The position numbers were made by a program, and so were the translations under genes. A model generated the notes under the pieces. The model worked only from the letters and a program-made list of their open reading frames with translations. It made no database searches and was not told the DNA's origin. Positions 47,201 through 59,200 of a DNA stretch of 64,000 nucleotides are shown one piece after another. Position 1 is the first letter of the stretch; every line of letters starts with the position of its first letter. Where the stretch lies: contig JAWNZC010000338.1 of the NCBI GenBank assembly GCA_035771165.1, positions 806,001 through 870,000 on the forward strand. The letters run 5' to 3'. Source of the stretch: Paragorgia papillata (Eukaryota; Cnidaria; Anthozoa; Scleralcyonacea; Coralliidae).

Positions 47201-50200
47201 AAGCCTAAACTGCGCCGCCATGTGAAGCCACAAGATCTGCGAAGAGGCAGAAGAGAACAAGGACTCTCAAGAATTCTGATCCTGATAGTTCAAATTATAA
47301 AATAACATTTTGAAAACATGCAAGCGCGGCGATTGGTTGAAAGCCGTGTTTCTATAACTTTATGGAAACACGGCAAGGTCCACGCCATTCAATACGCCAT
47401 CATTACGGTAGGATACGCTATTATACGCCATCATACGCCATTATGAAGAGTAAGGAGAATTTACGCTTTGATGCAGTGATTATTTTTACGTTCTATACCT
47501 ATTTTCGACAGGTTATTTTATAAAGGAAATAGAAAACATTTTTTCCGTGTTCCCATAGAGTTATAGAAACACTTGTGGAAGTTTGGAAGAACTCGAACCC
47601 TGTGGGCTCGTGTTCCCACTACAATTTCTCGTTCTCCCAAACTTCCACTCGTGTTTCTATAACTCTATGGAAACACGGAAAATGTTTTCTATTTCTTAAA
47701 TGTAAAATGGTTACATAGAGAATCTACTTTCTAAGTCTAAGATGAGGGAGAAAGGGTAAGGGACAGATTATCCGCTGTTAATACACGACTTTCGAATCTC
47801 AACTGCGCATCAGAATGACGCATTTTGAGCCGGGATAAAACTCATTTCAGTTCATAACATCTAGTTGAGGTCGCCGTATAATTGAGTTCGGAAATTTAAA
47901 TGCAATGTAAATTAATATACTACCAGTCTTTGCCTGATGTTATGAATTGAAATGAGTTTTATCTCGATTCAGAACGGAGATTCGAAAGTCGTGTATAATA
48001 ACAGACTTTCCCGCCACGAATAGAGATTTGGGTAACCGTTTTCCTCAATAACTCATTCAACTTTCAATATTTTTAAATCAAACTTTTGCCAGAAGATAGA
48101 TCAGGTAGTAAGCTTTACGAACATGTAAAAATATCATTTTCTGATTTTTTTTTACTTTCTAGGGTATTCTGTAACCTTAAATTGCTTCGATTAATTATTT
48201 AATCAAGCTTCGTCGGCGATTATCCGACTAATAAGAAACGACAAATAAAATACAAATTATGTGTTTTGGGCACAAAATTTCGCTCGCTCCATATAACATC
48301 TTCCAAATCGAAAATAGCAGAATTACTTGTCACAAAATGGTTAAAATGCATATGATGCATATTAAAGAACGTTTAACCCTTTCACCGCCAGACCTTTTGC
48401 CCAACCTCGTTCCCAGGGTCTTTTAGGAGCGGAGGTAAGACCCTGGGTACGAGGTTGTCTTTTCCCTTGTCGAGTAAAATCGTCTGGCGTTAGCCAGAGT
48501 AAAATACTAAAGGGCCACCACGGTGGTGAAAGGGTTAAAATAAAGTAAGATATAAATTTACAACCCTTTCATACTAGGCTCGATTTCCGGCCGTCTCCCG
48601 GTATATATACTTACCTCCCCCAAAAGAGACGGCTGAACGCGTGAGCCACAGAACGTGTCTGTGACGTATTGCATAAATTTATTTTAAGATATCAAAAACG
48701 ATAGAAGCTGACTGAAATATAAGTGACTTCCCCGATGCTGTAGGCTGAATGACAAAAAATATCTTGGCCATTGACCAATTTCTCTAGAGCTTTCTGTTGT
48801 AAATGTTTTAAACAATGAATCGTAAACGTTTCTAAAATGCGATCGCATGCCTCACTCATCAGCACTCTGTTGATCGCCATTTTGAACTTAAGGGGTAATT
48901 CATGTAATAATCATAAGAATATATGCCTGCTGAACATGTGCAGGCACGTTTCTGATTGGTGCAAATCGACAATGGACAAGCTCACGAGTCCAGCCGTGAT
49001 TTCGGGGGAGGTAAGTACCGGGGCCCGAGATACGGCTGGAAATCAAGCCTACTTTCATATTTGACTTAGTACGTTCTGGAGATATTGATCTGCGACGTCA
49101 TAATATTTGGATAACGTTTTAACATATTAAAAAATCATTTATATAATTGGCCATTCCCCAAAAGAGTTGGAAGACTGGTAAACAGCATTGAGCGCTGGTG
49201 TTCTTGGGATGGTTTGGAGGGACAGTTTCATTGTGCTTACGCTACCAAGCATGAAATCTGTCCCTCCAAACGATCCCAAGTACCCTAGCGTTTCTAACCC
49301 GTCACCAATCTTCAACTCTTTTGGGAAATGATCAATTAAGATTATTTGACAAAATTACTTGAAACTTTGCACGTGTGTACAGACCACTAAAGGTGAAGTA
49401 ATACGGGCAACATTTTTCTTCAACTTGAACGCTACATTGTTGCGTTGCAAGTTGAAAAGCGTTGTTGCACGTATTACCACCCACCTTAAACATTGTTACA
49501 CAACAATGATTTTGTTGTAAATTGAAAGAATTTGTTGAAAAAAGTAGACTCCAGTTTTACTTGCTGCAACATGCTGATTCAACTTGCAACAAAATCATTG
49601 TTGCGTGATGTTTAAGGTGGGTGGTAATACGTGCAACAACGCTACTAAACTTGCAACGCAACAATGTTGCAGCAATTTGCTCATTTTGTTGCTCGCATTA
49701 CTTTACCTTAAGCAAACGAACTCTCTCTGGACGACATGCGACTTTCAAGACTTATGTATTTTACTCTGGTTAAATTAGCCTTTCAAACCTCGTTCTCGTG
49801 TTAATAATTGAAAGAAACTATTACACAAAAACGAGGCTGGAAACCGAAAGGCTAATTTAACTGCATATAAAGAATATAAATTGGCGGCCATCTTTATCAA
49901 TTATCGTGTGTGTGATTTAATTTCGTGGCGGCAATTAAATTCTCTTATTCAGACCTGGCGGCATTTTAAAAGCAGATTTTCCCTTGAAGGCCTTGGTTGC
50001 ATTATATCAATACATCCACTTTATAAACCAAATATTGATGTCGAACCTATAACTACCAAACATAACGGCAGATAAAAACAAAATTATTATATTAGAAGCT
50101 GGTTTCGCACCTGTGTTAATATTTTAAGTATTCCTTCCCGGATTTGAAGGTGAGGCAAAGATCCATCTGGAAGGGGAGTGAGCCAATCCTAATTGAAAAG

Positions 50201-53200
50201 AGAAAAACGATATTCGAATACAATGCTAATCACGTAAAAACACATGCGATTCCAGAATCATAACACAGCACTTCATCTGCAGCACGATAAAGGACTTGCT
50301 GGTGTTGCATGTATATAATAGAGGATATTAAACGGTGGTGAGAAGATTTGGATTTTATGTTCGAGTGGCAAGAGAACAAGTGATTCTTGACATAAAGCAA
50401 TGGTTTTCAAAAATTCCAAGGCAATACTTATTTTAAAGGTAATGTTCTGTTTATCTCTTGCATTAATCATTCATGTCTGCGTCCCACTCAGTGTATTAGT
50501 GTTGGGTAATTATCCGTCTCAAAAGACACAAGGTAACAATAGAACAGGCAGTGGTAAACAGATACATGCGTTAGCATGCCTATTTTAAAGAAACATTAGG
50601 AGTGCATAAGACCGGGTCATCGCCCACCTATACCAAGGCTTCTGATTGGTTTAGATAACCTAACCCAACACCTTCCCGTAACCCTAATCAGTAAGGAGCG
50701 TGGAAACGAATTGATAATCGACAATAGGGCCTTTTATACGGGGCAAAATAGGTCAAAATGCAATCAATAAGGCGCGACTAAAATAAGCCCAGGGTTGAAC
50801 TAGTCCAAAATAACCTCAAGATGTTCTCTCACAGTCTCCGTCATGAAATGGTAAGTCATTTCCTTCCTTTCTTTCCTACCGTCGATTAGTAAACCAGCTC
50901 TTCGTTTATTTTATCTTATTTTATCAAAGACTCGTTTCTCTAATTTTTTCTCTATTTTTCTTTACTCTCACTCATCCTTTTTACATCCCCTCCTTTCTTG
51001 CTCATCGACGGTGGGAATAGCAAATGTCTTTCGCATCTCACTGATTTGTTATTGTTATTTTGCTCTGATTGGATAATTTTTTCGGATCTCATTATTAATT
51101 TGTTATTGTTAATTTTATCTGATTGGCTAATTTTTGGTCACATGATTATCTTTCTTATATAAGCTCGTTGTTTGTTTACACTCTTTACGTTTCTCCCTGA
51201 CGAAGGGCCTTCACTCGAAACGTTAGAAACTACGTTCAATATTTTCGGCAGTACTCTAACCTTACTATATTTCGATTTATTCAAGAATTGACCGTTTATA
51301 CGAACTTTTGGCGACTTATTTAAACCGCGGCTTATTTTGCCCCGTATAAAAAGTCCTAATGTGATTGGTTACGTATAGCCAATCAGAAAACTCGTTCATA
51401 TTAGGTAGATCTTAACTGACAGGAGCTGCTCCACACTCAGAGACACAGAAAGTATGACATACGATGATACACAGTCTATCGCGATTATAGAGCAAAGTGA
51501 AAAGGTGGCGAAGTGAGAATTATGTGGTCAAATTTTGGCTCCGCTCGAAATGTCACTACTTAATCATCCCAAACACTGCCTACGCACCACTCTACGTTTT
51601 TACACTATCGCAATCATAGTATCTCCATCCCATCATCGGAAATAAGGAACGGGTAAGCAAAAACATTCAATGGCGACGTTTAAAAGACTTTGTTACAGCG
51701 ACCTGTTCTAGGCTTTCATGTAGCGGAATCTTGGTCGCTGAGGGTAGATTAGCTCGTGTGATAAAAGCAATACGAGTAAGGCTAGCTTCAACTTCTTTAT
51801 TACGCAATAGTGGCTACAAATAGAACATTTGAACTGACACAGCTGGACAAAACCGAAGAATAAGTCAGAAAACCAAAGGTTCTCAGCGTCCACGCATTTG
51901 TAAACACGAAGATATGGTTAGTTCTTGACTGCCCCCAAGCAAATTTTAATACAAATAAGCTCTTGACTTTTTGCCGAGCACCTCAAAACACTTTGTCTTC
52001 CTATAATCTGAAACCAAGAACTTCCCTCAACCGCAAATTGAGTTTGCCGAAACTATAAGGGTACGCTTAGTTCGTACGGACAACTCAGTTACTGAAAAAG
52101 TAATGTGCCGTTAGTTGGGGTTATCAGAAACAAAGACAAACATTTTACTTAAAGACAAGTTATCGCTTTTAAGCATTCCCGGACCTTGTCCAATATCTTG
52201 TAAAATACAGTTTGGTAGAGTTGTTCACTCGACGGTGGCCAAACGTACATGTATATGAACAGATTTACTAAAATAGCCCGTATGCTTTTGCGATCAGAGG
52301 CCGCACACCGCCTGGTTTACAATATTGTTTATTACATTTATAGTCTCTGTTGATGCGCGAGCAGCAAACAAGTGTCAACAGTCGTCCATTGTTTTATGTT
52401 GTCCGGAACATGTATAATAATAAAGATGTCGGCGATCACCTGCCAAACCAGGTTAGACTGCTACTGTGGTGCCAACTGTTGATTGACTTATTAGCATTGC
52501 CAATGGCAATACAAATTATTACAAATACAATGTGTTTAACTTAAATATTGTTTTCGAAGACAAAATAGAAAACAAAATTAACAGTGGCAAGATATAAACA
52601 GGAAAACTCAAACAGTATTGCGAGTATAAATGTTCGTGATTACTGAGAGCGTATAAGCTTAACTTTTCGGCCTTTTTCTTCGTCGGTTTTCTTTCGTTAT
52701 TGCTTCGTCCTTCATTTGAGTTTGACAGCTTTTCATGACGTTGTTCGTTTTACGTATAAGCGTTGGTTTGTTTCTGTTCTTTTGAAAATGATCCGTATTA
52801 TAATTTAATATCCCATGCAAAGACCGCTTTCTCACGTTGTTTTTTTTTTAATTAAAATGTTAAATTGTTGTTTTTCAATAATTTTGCACCAATCAGTTTC
52901 TGTTGCTTCCTTGCCAGTGCTCAAGAATCTTAATTGTGTAAGTTAACAAAAACAACTATTCAGGGGTCATGCAGTTACAAAGAAAGAGTAGTTGAATTTA
53001 AGGTAATTCTTCCAGAAGTGAAAACTTGCTGAAACTGCCTAGTATTAAAGTTTATGATATGTTCATAGTAAAATAGTAAAAAAAGTTACGGTCACCGAAC
53101 TCGTTTAGAAAATACTGCTGCCAGTAAACCATGATGTTTTCCCAATTTGTAGCTATTTTGGCTAACTTTTGATTTCGTCTTGTTATCTTATAAAATCCTC

Positions 53201-56200
53201 CATAAAAGCACTTAGTTTATACTGACTGGAAAAATATTTGATATTTTAGATGTACTTATATATGAACTATTTGGTGGCAACAAATAATGGAAGAAAATTT
53301 GACGAAAATAACAAGTGACAAACATTTTTGCGATATAAGAATGTCCACATTCTTTCTTGTTACATGTCTTTTTGAAGCCGTGTAAGAACGAGAAAGGTAC
53401 GATATTTCAAATTCTCGAAATTATTTTTTCTCTATTTTTTCATATATGCTGTAGAGCTGGTGGATGAAATAAATAATTGAAAAAAAAGTTGGGGTCACCG
53501 ACTGTCTTCGTGAGCAACACAAGATTGAAGCTTGAACATGTAGCATTATTCCCTATCATTTCATCTATACACGAAACCACGCAACAAATTTTTAATATTT
53601 TTCAAAAACCAAAATTAAGTTAGTATTCTAGCCAATCAGAAACAGCGGTTAAGAAATTAACTACGATTCAACCAGACGGCGAGAAGTAAAACTGTCGTTA
53701 AAGGTTTTATACAACTGCCTCCAGATAGCTCAAATGTGTTCCCATATGGTTTTTCGACACGCGTGTAAAATGGGCCTTTACCCGGGCTCGGGGGGATTCA
53801 GGTGACTCAAAAATAGCAGCCACATACAGGGGGTGGACAAAAGAAAGTGGCCATCATTAAAATATGGTTAATGTGGAATAACTACCGGGTGGCGCAAAAA
53901 AAAAGTACCCCTGTTTGATTCAGTATAACTTAAAAACTATAAAAGCTATTACACTATAACAACTTTCTTTGCATTCAGTAATGGCTAACTTAAATTTTGA
54001 TATACAACATTTGCATTTTCATGCAATACTGACCGAGATATTAATGTTTAAAATTGAGTAAACATTTTTGGAAATGTCAAAAATTAGCTAAAAACGCTAA
54101 ATTCTGCACATGTGACGTCAAGTTGTTTAATTTACATCTCAAACAAACTGAAATATCTCAACAACGAAGCAAGGAAACGCAAAAATGCAAAAGGTGTTAC
54201 TCTATCATTTTAAGTGTTCTTTCAAATAAGACAAACTTAATTTTCGGGGTGGAATAAAATAGAAACCAAAAACAACAAAACAACACAACGAACATGGTCA
54301 CAGCAACGTAATAAACAACCTGTGGTTGTGGCGGGTCTGGATGTACAGCGGCATTGCCTTGGTCCTGTGGGATTCCAACTTCGGCAATTACTTGTCGGTT
54401 AGGCTGTGGTAATTCTGCAACAGCAACAACATTCGGGGCAGGGATTTCTGCCTCTGGTTGGGCAAACTCATGAAGAATATCCACATCAATGGCCTGTGGA
54501 CGAACTGGGGAGGCCGTCGGTTTGACGGTAAAACTCAGCTGTAGCACCACGAACGATTGTACCCCAAGAAAATCGAAACTCTTGATAAACCTACACTGTC
54601 GTATGGGCGTTCTAAGCGTAAATGCTATGTGGGTTTGAAGCTACTTCTCCCTGCGAGGATTGCCCTAATAATCTTCAAATTAAGCCTGGTTTCCATATAG
54701 CCGTAAGAGCCGGCGGCATGGCTGCGGCAAGGGGCAATGGTCCAATCATAGACAGTGTTGAATTAGCCAGCAATAAAAAGCTGTATGCGATTGGACCATT
54801 GCCCTTTGCCGCAGCCATGCCGCCGGCTCTTACGGCTATATGCTTTTGTGCTGATTCTCCCAGTGAGAATAGTCATGGTTTTCGAATTAGTTTAATACGC
54901 CTTTTTTCGTCGTTTTTAAACAAAGGTTTAAAAGTTCATGCAACTTCAAACGTTTGTATCTCGGTCAATATTGCATGAAAATGCAAACGTTGTATATCAA
55001 AATTTAAGTTAGCCATTATTGAATGCAAAGAGAGTTGTTATAGTGTAATGGCTTTTCTAGTTTTTAAGTTATACTGAATCAAACAGGGGTACTTTTTTTT
55101 GCGCCACCCGGTATTATTCGAGAAAAGAAAAAAAATATGTAAAGTGATATATTTTAGAATGCGTGCGTCAATATCTGCTCAAATATGATATCCAATTCTA
55201 ATTTTGTTATTGGTTTAAAAAATACATTAACTTTGAAAGCATGCCACGCTGTGAAGCTGTAGTGAAATGGCAACAAAGTATCTAAGTATTTTGCTGTTAT
55301 AACACTTTCATAGTATACAAAATCCATTAATAATTTTGAAGACCAGTTGGAATAAGTTGAACTAAGATTCACTTCATTTGTTACCAGATTGAAAATCATG
55401 AAAAATTAATATATTTTTTAAATCAATGGATAAAATTATAATTTGATATCATATTTGAGCAGATCTTGACGCATGCATTCTAAAAATATATAACTTTACA
55501 TACTTTTCTGTACTGTAATAAACGTTATACAATGCACATTAATCATACTTTCGATGATGGCCACTCTTTTTTGTCCACCCCCTGTATACTGCTGAAATGT
55601 CAACATCAAAAGTAACTCATCCGTCAATTTTCAAACTACAATTAGCAATAGACCTGGAGCGAGGGGTATTCCACAAAAAATTACCCCGAGGGCGAAATGA
55701 TATATTATACCGAAACATATTAATCTTTCAAAAAAAACCTTAAATAATCTAAAAAAAGTTAGCTTAACTTTTGTCAGCTTTTCATTGTCTGTTTCCATTC
55801 TGTTGATATTAAGTGTCGTCTCAAGGCTTCTAGATGCGTCTTTTGTTGCTTTCTTTGTCCCCGAGCCCGGGCGTAGGGCCGAAGGCCCGGATCCCGGTGA
55901 GGGTGCTAATCTCGACATGCGTGTAGTCCACTTTACACGCGTGGAGAAAAAGCGAGGGAGACGAAATCTGGGAAATAGTTTATATATATGTTTGGTACGG
56001 TGTCACGCGGTAAGAATAGTTGGACACTGGTGACTAGCGACGAAGAAAACTATAAACTCTCAAACAAATAGTATTTTGCTTTCGTTTATTTAAACGAAAC
56101 GAAATGGAGCACTAAGAAAAGAAGGATACAAACAACCCGTTTAATATATCTTGAAGAGAAACCAGAGAACTTGAAGAAACCAAACGCCGTATGGTAAACA

Positions 56201-59200
56201 AAAACTCGATCTGCAGTGTTTGTAGTCACTTCGTGAGTCCGTGGTCAAATCATTTTAAAGTTAACGGTAGGATTCTTGTTGTTTTCGCTTAACCTAAACA
56301 ATATACAGCTTCACGTTTTCGTGCTTTCCCTTGCTCGTCCAAACCATAAGTCAGCTTAACTAAAGCCAACTTAAAACACTACCTTTAAGGCTTACATTAA
56401 CCGTGGTGGACGTGCATGCACGTTAATATCATTTGTTTTTATATCTGTTTGTTTTTGTATTGGCTGTATATTAGGAGTGCTTATTTTAATCAGGGGGTGG
56501 GTGGGCGTTTCAAAAAAGCATGTAAAAGTGGGCGAGGGGTTGTTGCGTTCATGTATTTCTAGTATTTTCTGAATTCCTATTTTCTTGTAACCTAACAATT
56601 TTCTTGTAAACTAACAATTTTCTTGTAAACATCTGAATGTTCAGACGAAACGTCAAACGCCTTCTTGTTCCGCCATTGTTGACAGCTTCGTGAATCGTGT
56701 GTGACATTCACGCGTGGTACACGAACTCGAATACCCCGCTGTGGCGGGACAATTTACAGTTGAGGTATAATATTTTTGTTTATTGCCACAAACTCTGTGT
56801 ATGACAAACATACGAGTGGTTCACTACTACTTCTCTCGAAAGATCGTAAATGTTTTAGATAATAGTTACCTTAAGAACAGGAAGAACATTGGAGTCGACG
56901 AAAGTAACCATCAAATCAATTCTAAAAAAATAATAAATAAATTAATTAATAATATACATGATAAAATTTCTCAATTTTTATTGGCTATGAGCAGTGCAGT
57001 TTTAAGGAAATACAGTACAAATAAGCCAATCAAAAACAATAAAAACTGAAAAGAGCCAATCACGTTCTACAACGGATTTTGACGGAGTGACGGATGGTGT
57101 TTTCCAACCTCGTTCCCAGGCTCTTTCTGCAATTCTGCGCAAAACAAACAAATATGGCGGCGAAGATTTGAAACGGAGGAAAACAATTTAAATTTTGAAG
57201 TTAAAATTTGAAGCTAATTATTTTTTATTGTTGTCAAGTAAAGTACCTGCAAGAAAACTAGAAGATTCTTAGTGCTTTTAGTAAACTTTCTCGAGTAGTG
57301 GTAGAAGAAACAAAGCGTTTTTAAACAACCAAATATACGAGGAGTGGAAACTGCCGAAAGGGAACTGTAATGTAAGTACAGTTGACTTGGACATTTTTTC
57401 ATGTATATTATTAATAAGTAATAGCATGATTTTTCGTGCAATTTGGAAAAACACGCACTCGTGAGTTTTTCAAAGACCTCAAATAGCACTCATCCTTCCG
57501 ACTCGTGCAATTTTGATAGTCTTTGAAAAATTCACTCGTGCATGTTTTTTCCAAATTGCACTCAAAACCATGCTATTACCTATACAAATTGTTTATTTGT
57601 TTGTTTGTTTGTTTGTTTGTTTGTTTGTTTGTTTGTTTGATTAAGAGAAAGAGATGCACAACAAGGAAAGGAATTTGGATAAGGAAAGCAAAGAGGAAAA
57701 AGAAAGCATGGGTAAAAATGAGAGAATGAATAAAAATGAGATTATAATAATTTTATCGGGCATTGTGGTGTATTTTGCGGGCTAAAATGGAGAATTCAAC
57801 GGACTAAAATATATTTTAGCCCGCTGACCTGAGCCTATCAGTTTAAATAAATCACTAATATTGGTTTGTTGTTTATGGAATTGTATACTTTTCTTGTCAA
57901 TAGTTTGGAGCAAAGATTGCTTTGATGACAAATGTTGCGTTTTTCTGCCAAGTTACATGTAAGTTACGAGCTATGTAAATACACTGTAATTGTTGCAATG
58001 AAATACACGCCGACGGGAAGGTGGCACTGTTCAAGATACTGTTCACTGTATACTGTCTTTGATTTTCTTCTAAATGCCCACTAAAATTATTATAATAGAG
58101 AATCTTGCGGTCAGATTTTTATTAATTTCTCATCCAAATTTTGAATAAATTCAACCAAAATTTAATGGATTGGTCGTTGACTCGTTGGTCTATGGCCAAC
58201 CCTTCTGCAAACGTTCATGAAAATCGGTGCAATAGTTTTTGAGATATCCTGGCGACAGACAGACAGACAAACAAACAAACAAACGGACGGACAGGGGTAA
58301 AAACATAATGTCCTGGCGGAGGTAAAAATGAAAGAATGAGTAAAAAAAAGAGAATGGGTAAAATGGGTAATAATGAGAGAATAAGTAAAATAAGAAAATG
58401 GGTGAAAAAGATAAGATGGCTCAAGAAAGAAAAACAGGAAAAATGCTAACTTTAACATGTGCTTCAAAACAGTAGGAAGAAGCACCAGTTTCTTAGTCGC
58501 AGCTTGTCTTGCTTCGTTTGCCAGTCTGTCCTCTTGAGCTGCCTCCTGCATCCTTTTAATAAGAATGGCAACCAAATCGTCATTGTCGTTAATGATATCT
58601 ACATTCTAAGGAAACAATACACAGGAATTAAAGTTAAATGATCACATCCAAAATACACTAACAATTGAAAGTTAAAGAACTTCCATCTTTCTTATGCCAT
58701 AGTCATATACAGTAAACACTCTCTAAGACAGTAAACACTCTCTAAGATGCGGACACACTCCAGACCATAGAGATCATAAGACTAGAGGGGGCATTCATAT
58801 GCTGAGTCCAGTCAAATATGCAAGGAAAATTGAACGCCGCCATTATAATGGGGGCATGCCATACAAGGAGCGACTGCTTTTCCCCTCTAATTATAGGGGA
58901 AAAGCTATTAATATCCATGCAACTTCGTACCCAGGGTAAAAGACCCTGGGTACAAGATTTCAAAATGGCGGCCACAATTTATATCCAAGGAGTGGAAAAA
59001 TTCAAGAAAGATAATAGACTAAGGTAAGAATTTATAATAGTAATAAGACCAAAAATTCTAAAAGTTTTATTTTCTTAAAAATCGTGATGAAAATTTAGTA
59101 AAAAGCTTGTTTTAGACGAACTTTAGCTTGTTTTTGCCCCTCTAACGGAGGCGTTCAATTTCCTCGCATTTTTGGCCCCACCCTCTATCGTCTTATATTA

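Larger units (their letters stand above)
53885..55111. mobile_element. Inner TA-flanked foldback, 1227 bp
   Basis: TA lies at 53883-53884 and 55112-55113. Ends CCGGGTGGCGCAAAAAAAAA and its complement. Arms of about 165 bp contain AAAGTACCCCTGTTTGATTC and TTGCATTTTCATGCAATA. Inside are a piece of the TTAA element family (54120-54245), a 117-codon frame and a TTAA MITE (54684-54842). Confidence 0.9.
53827..55584. mobile_element. Outer Tc1/mariner-like foldback, split by a nested element
   Basis: TA lies at 53825-53826 and 55585-55586. Ends CAGGGGGTGGACAAAAGAAA and TTTTTTGTCCACCCCCTG. Without the 1227-bp insertion it is about 530 bp, with inverted arms of about 190 bp. The left arm resumes at 55114 with AAAAAATATGTAAAGTGATA and matches the right arm's complement through ATATGATATC. 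An 81-codon minus frame (55399-55154) has no recognisable domain. Confidence 0.88.
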
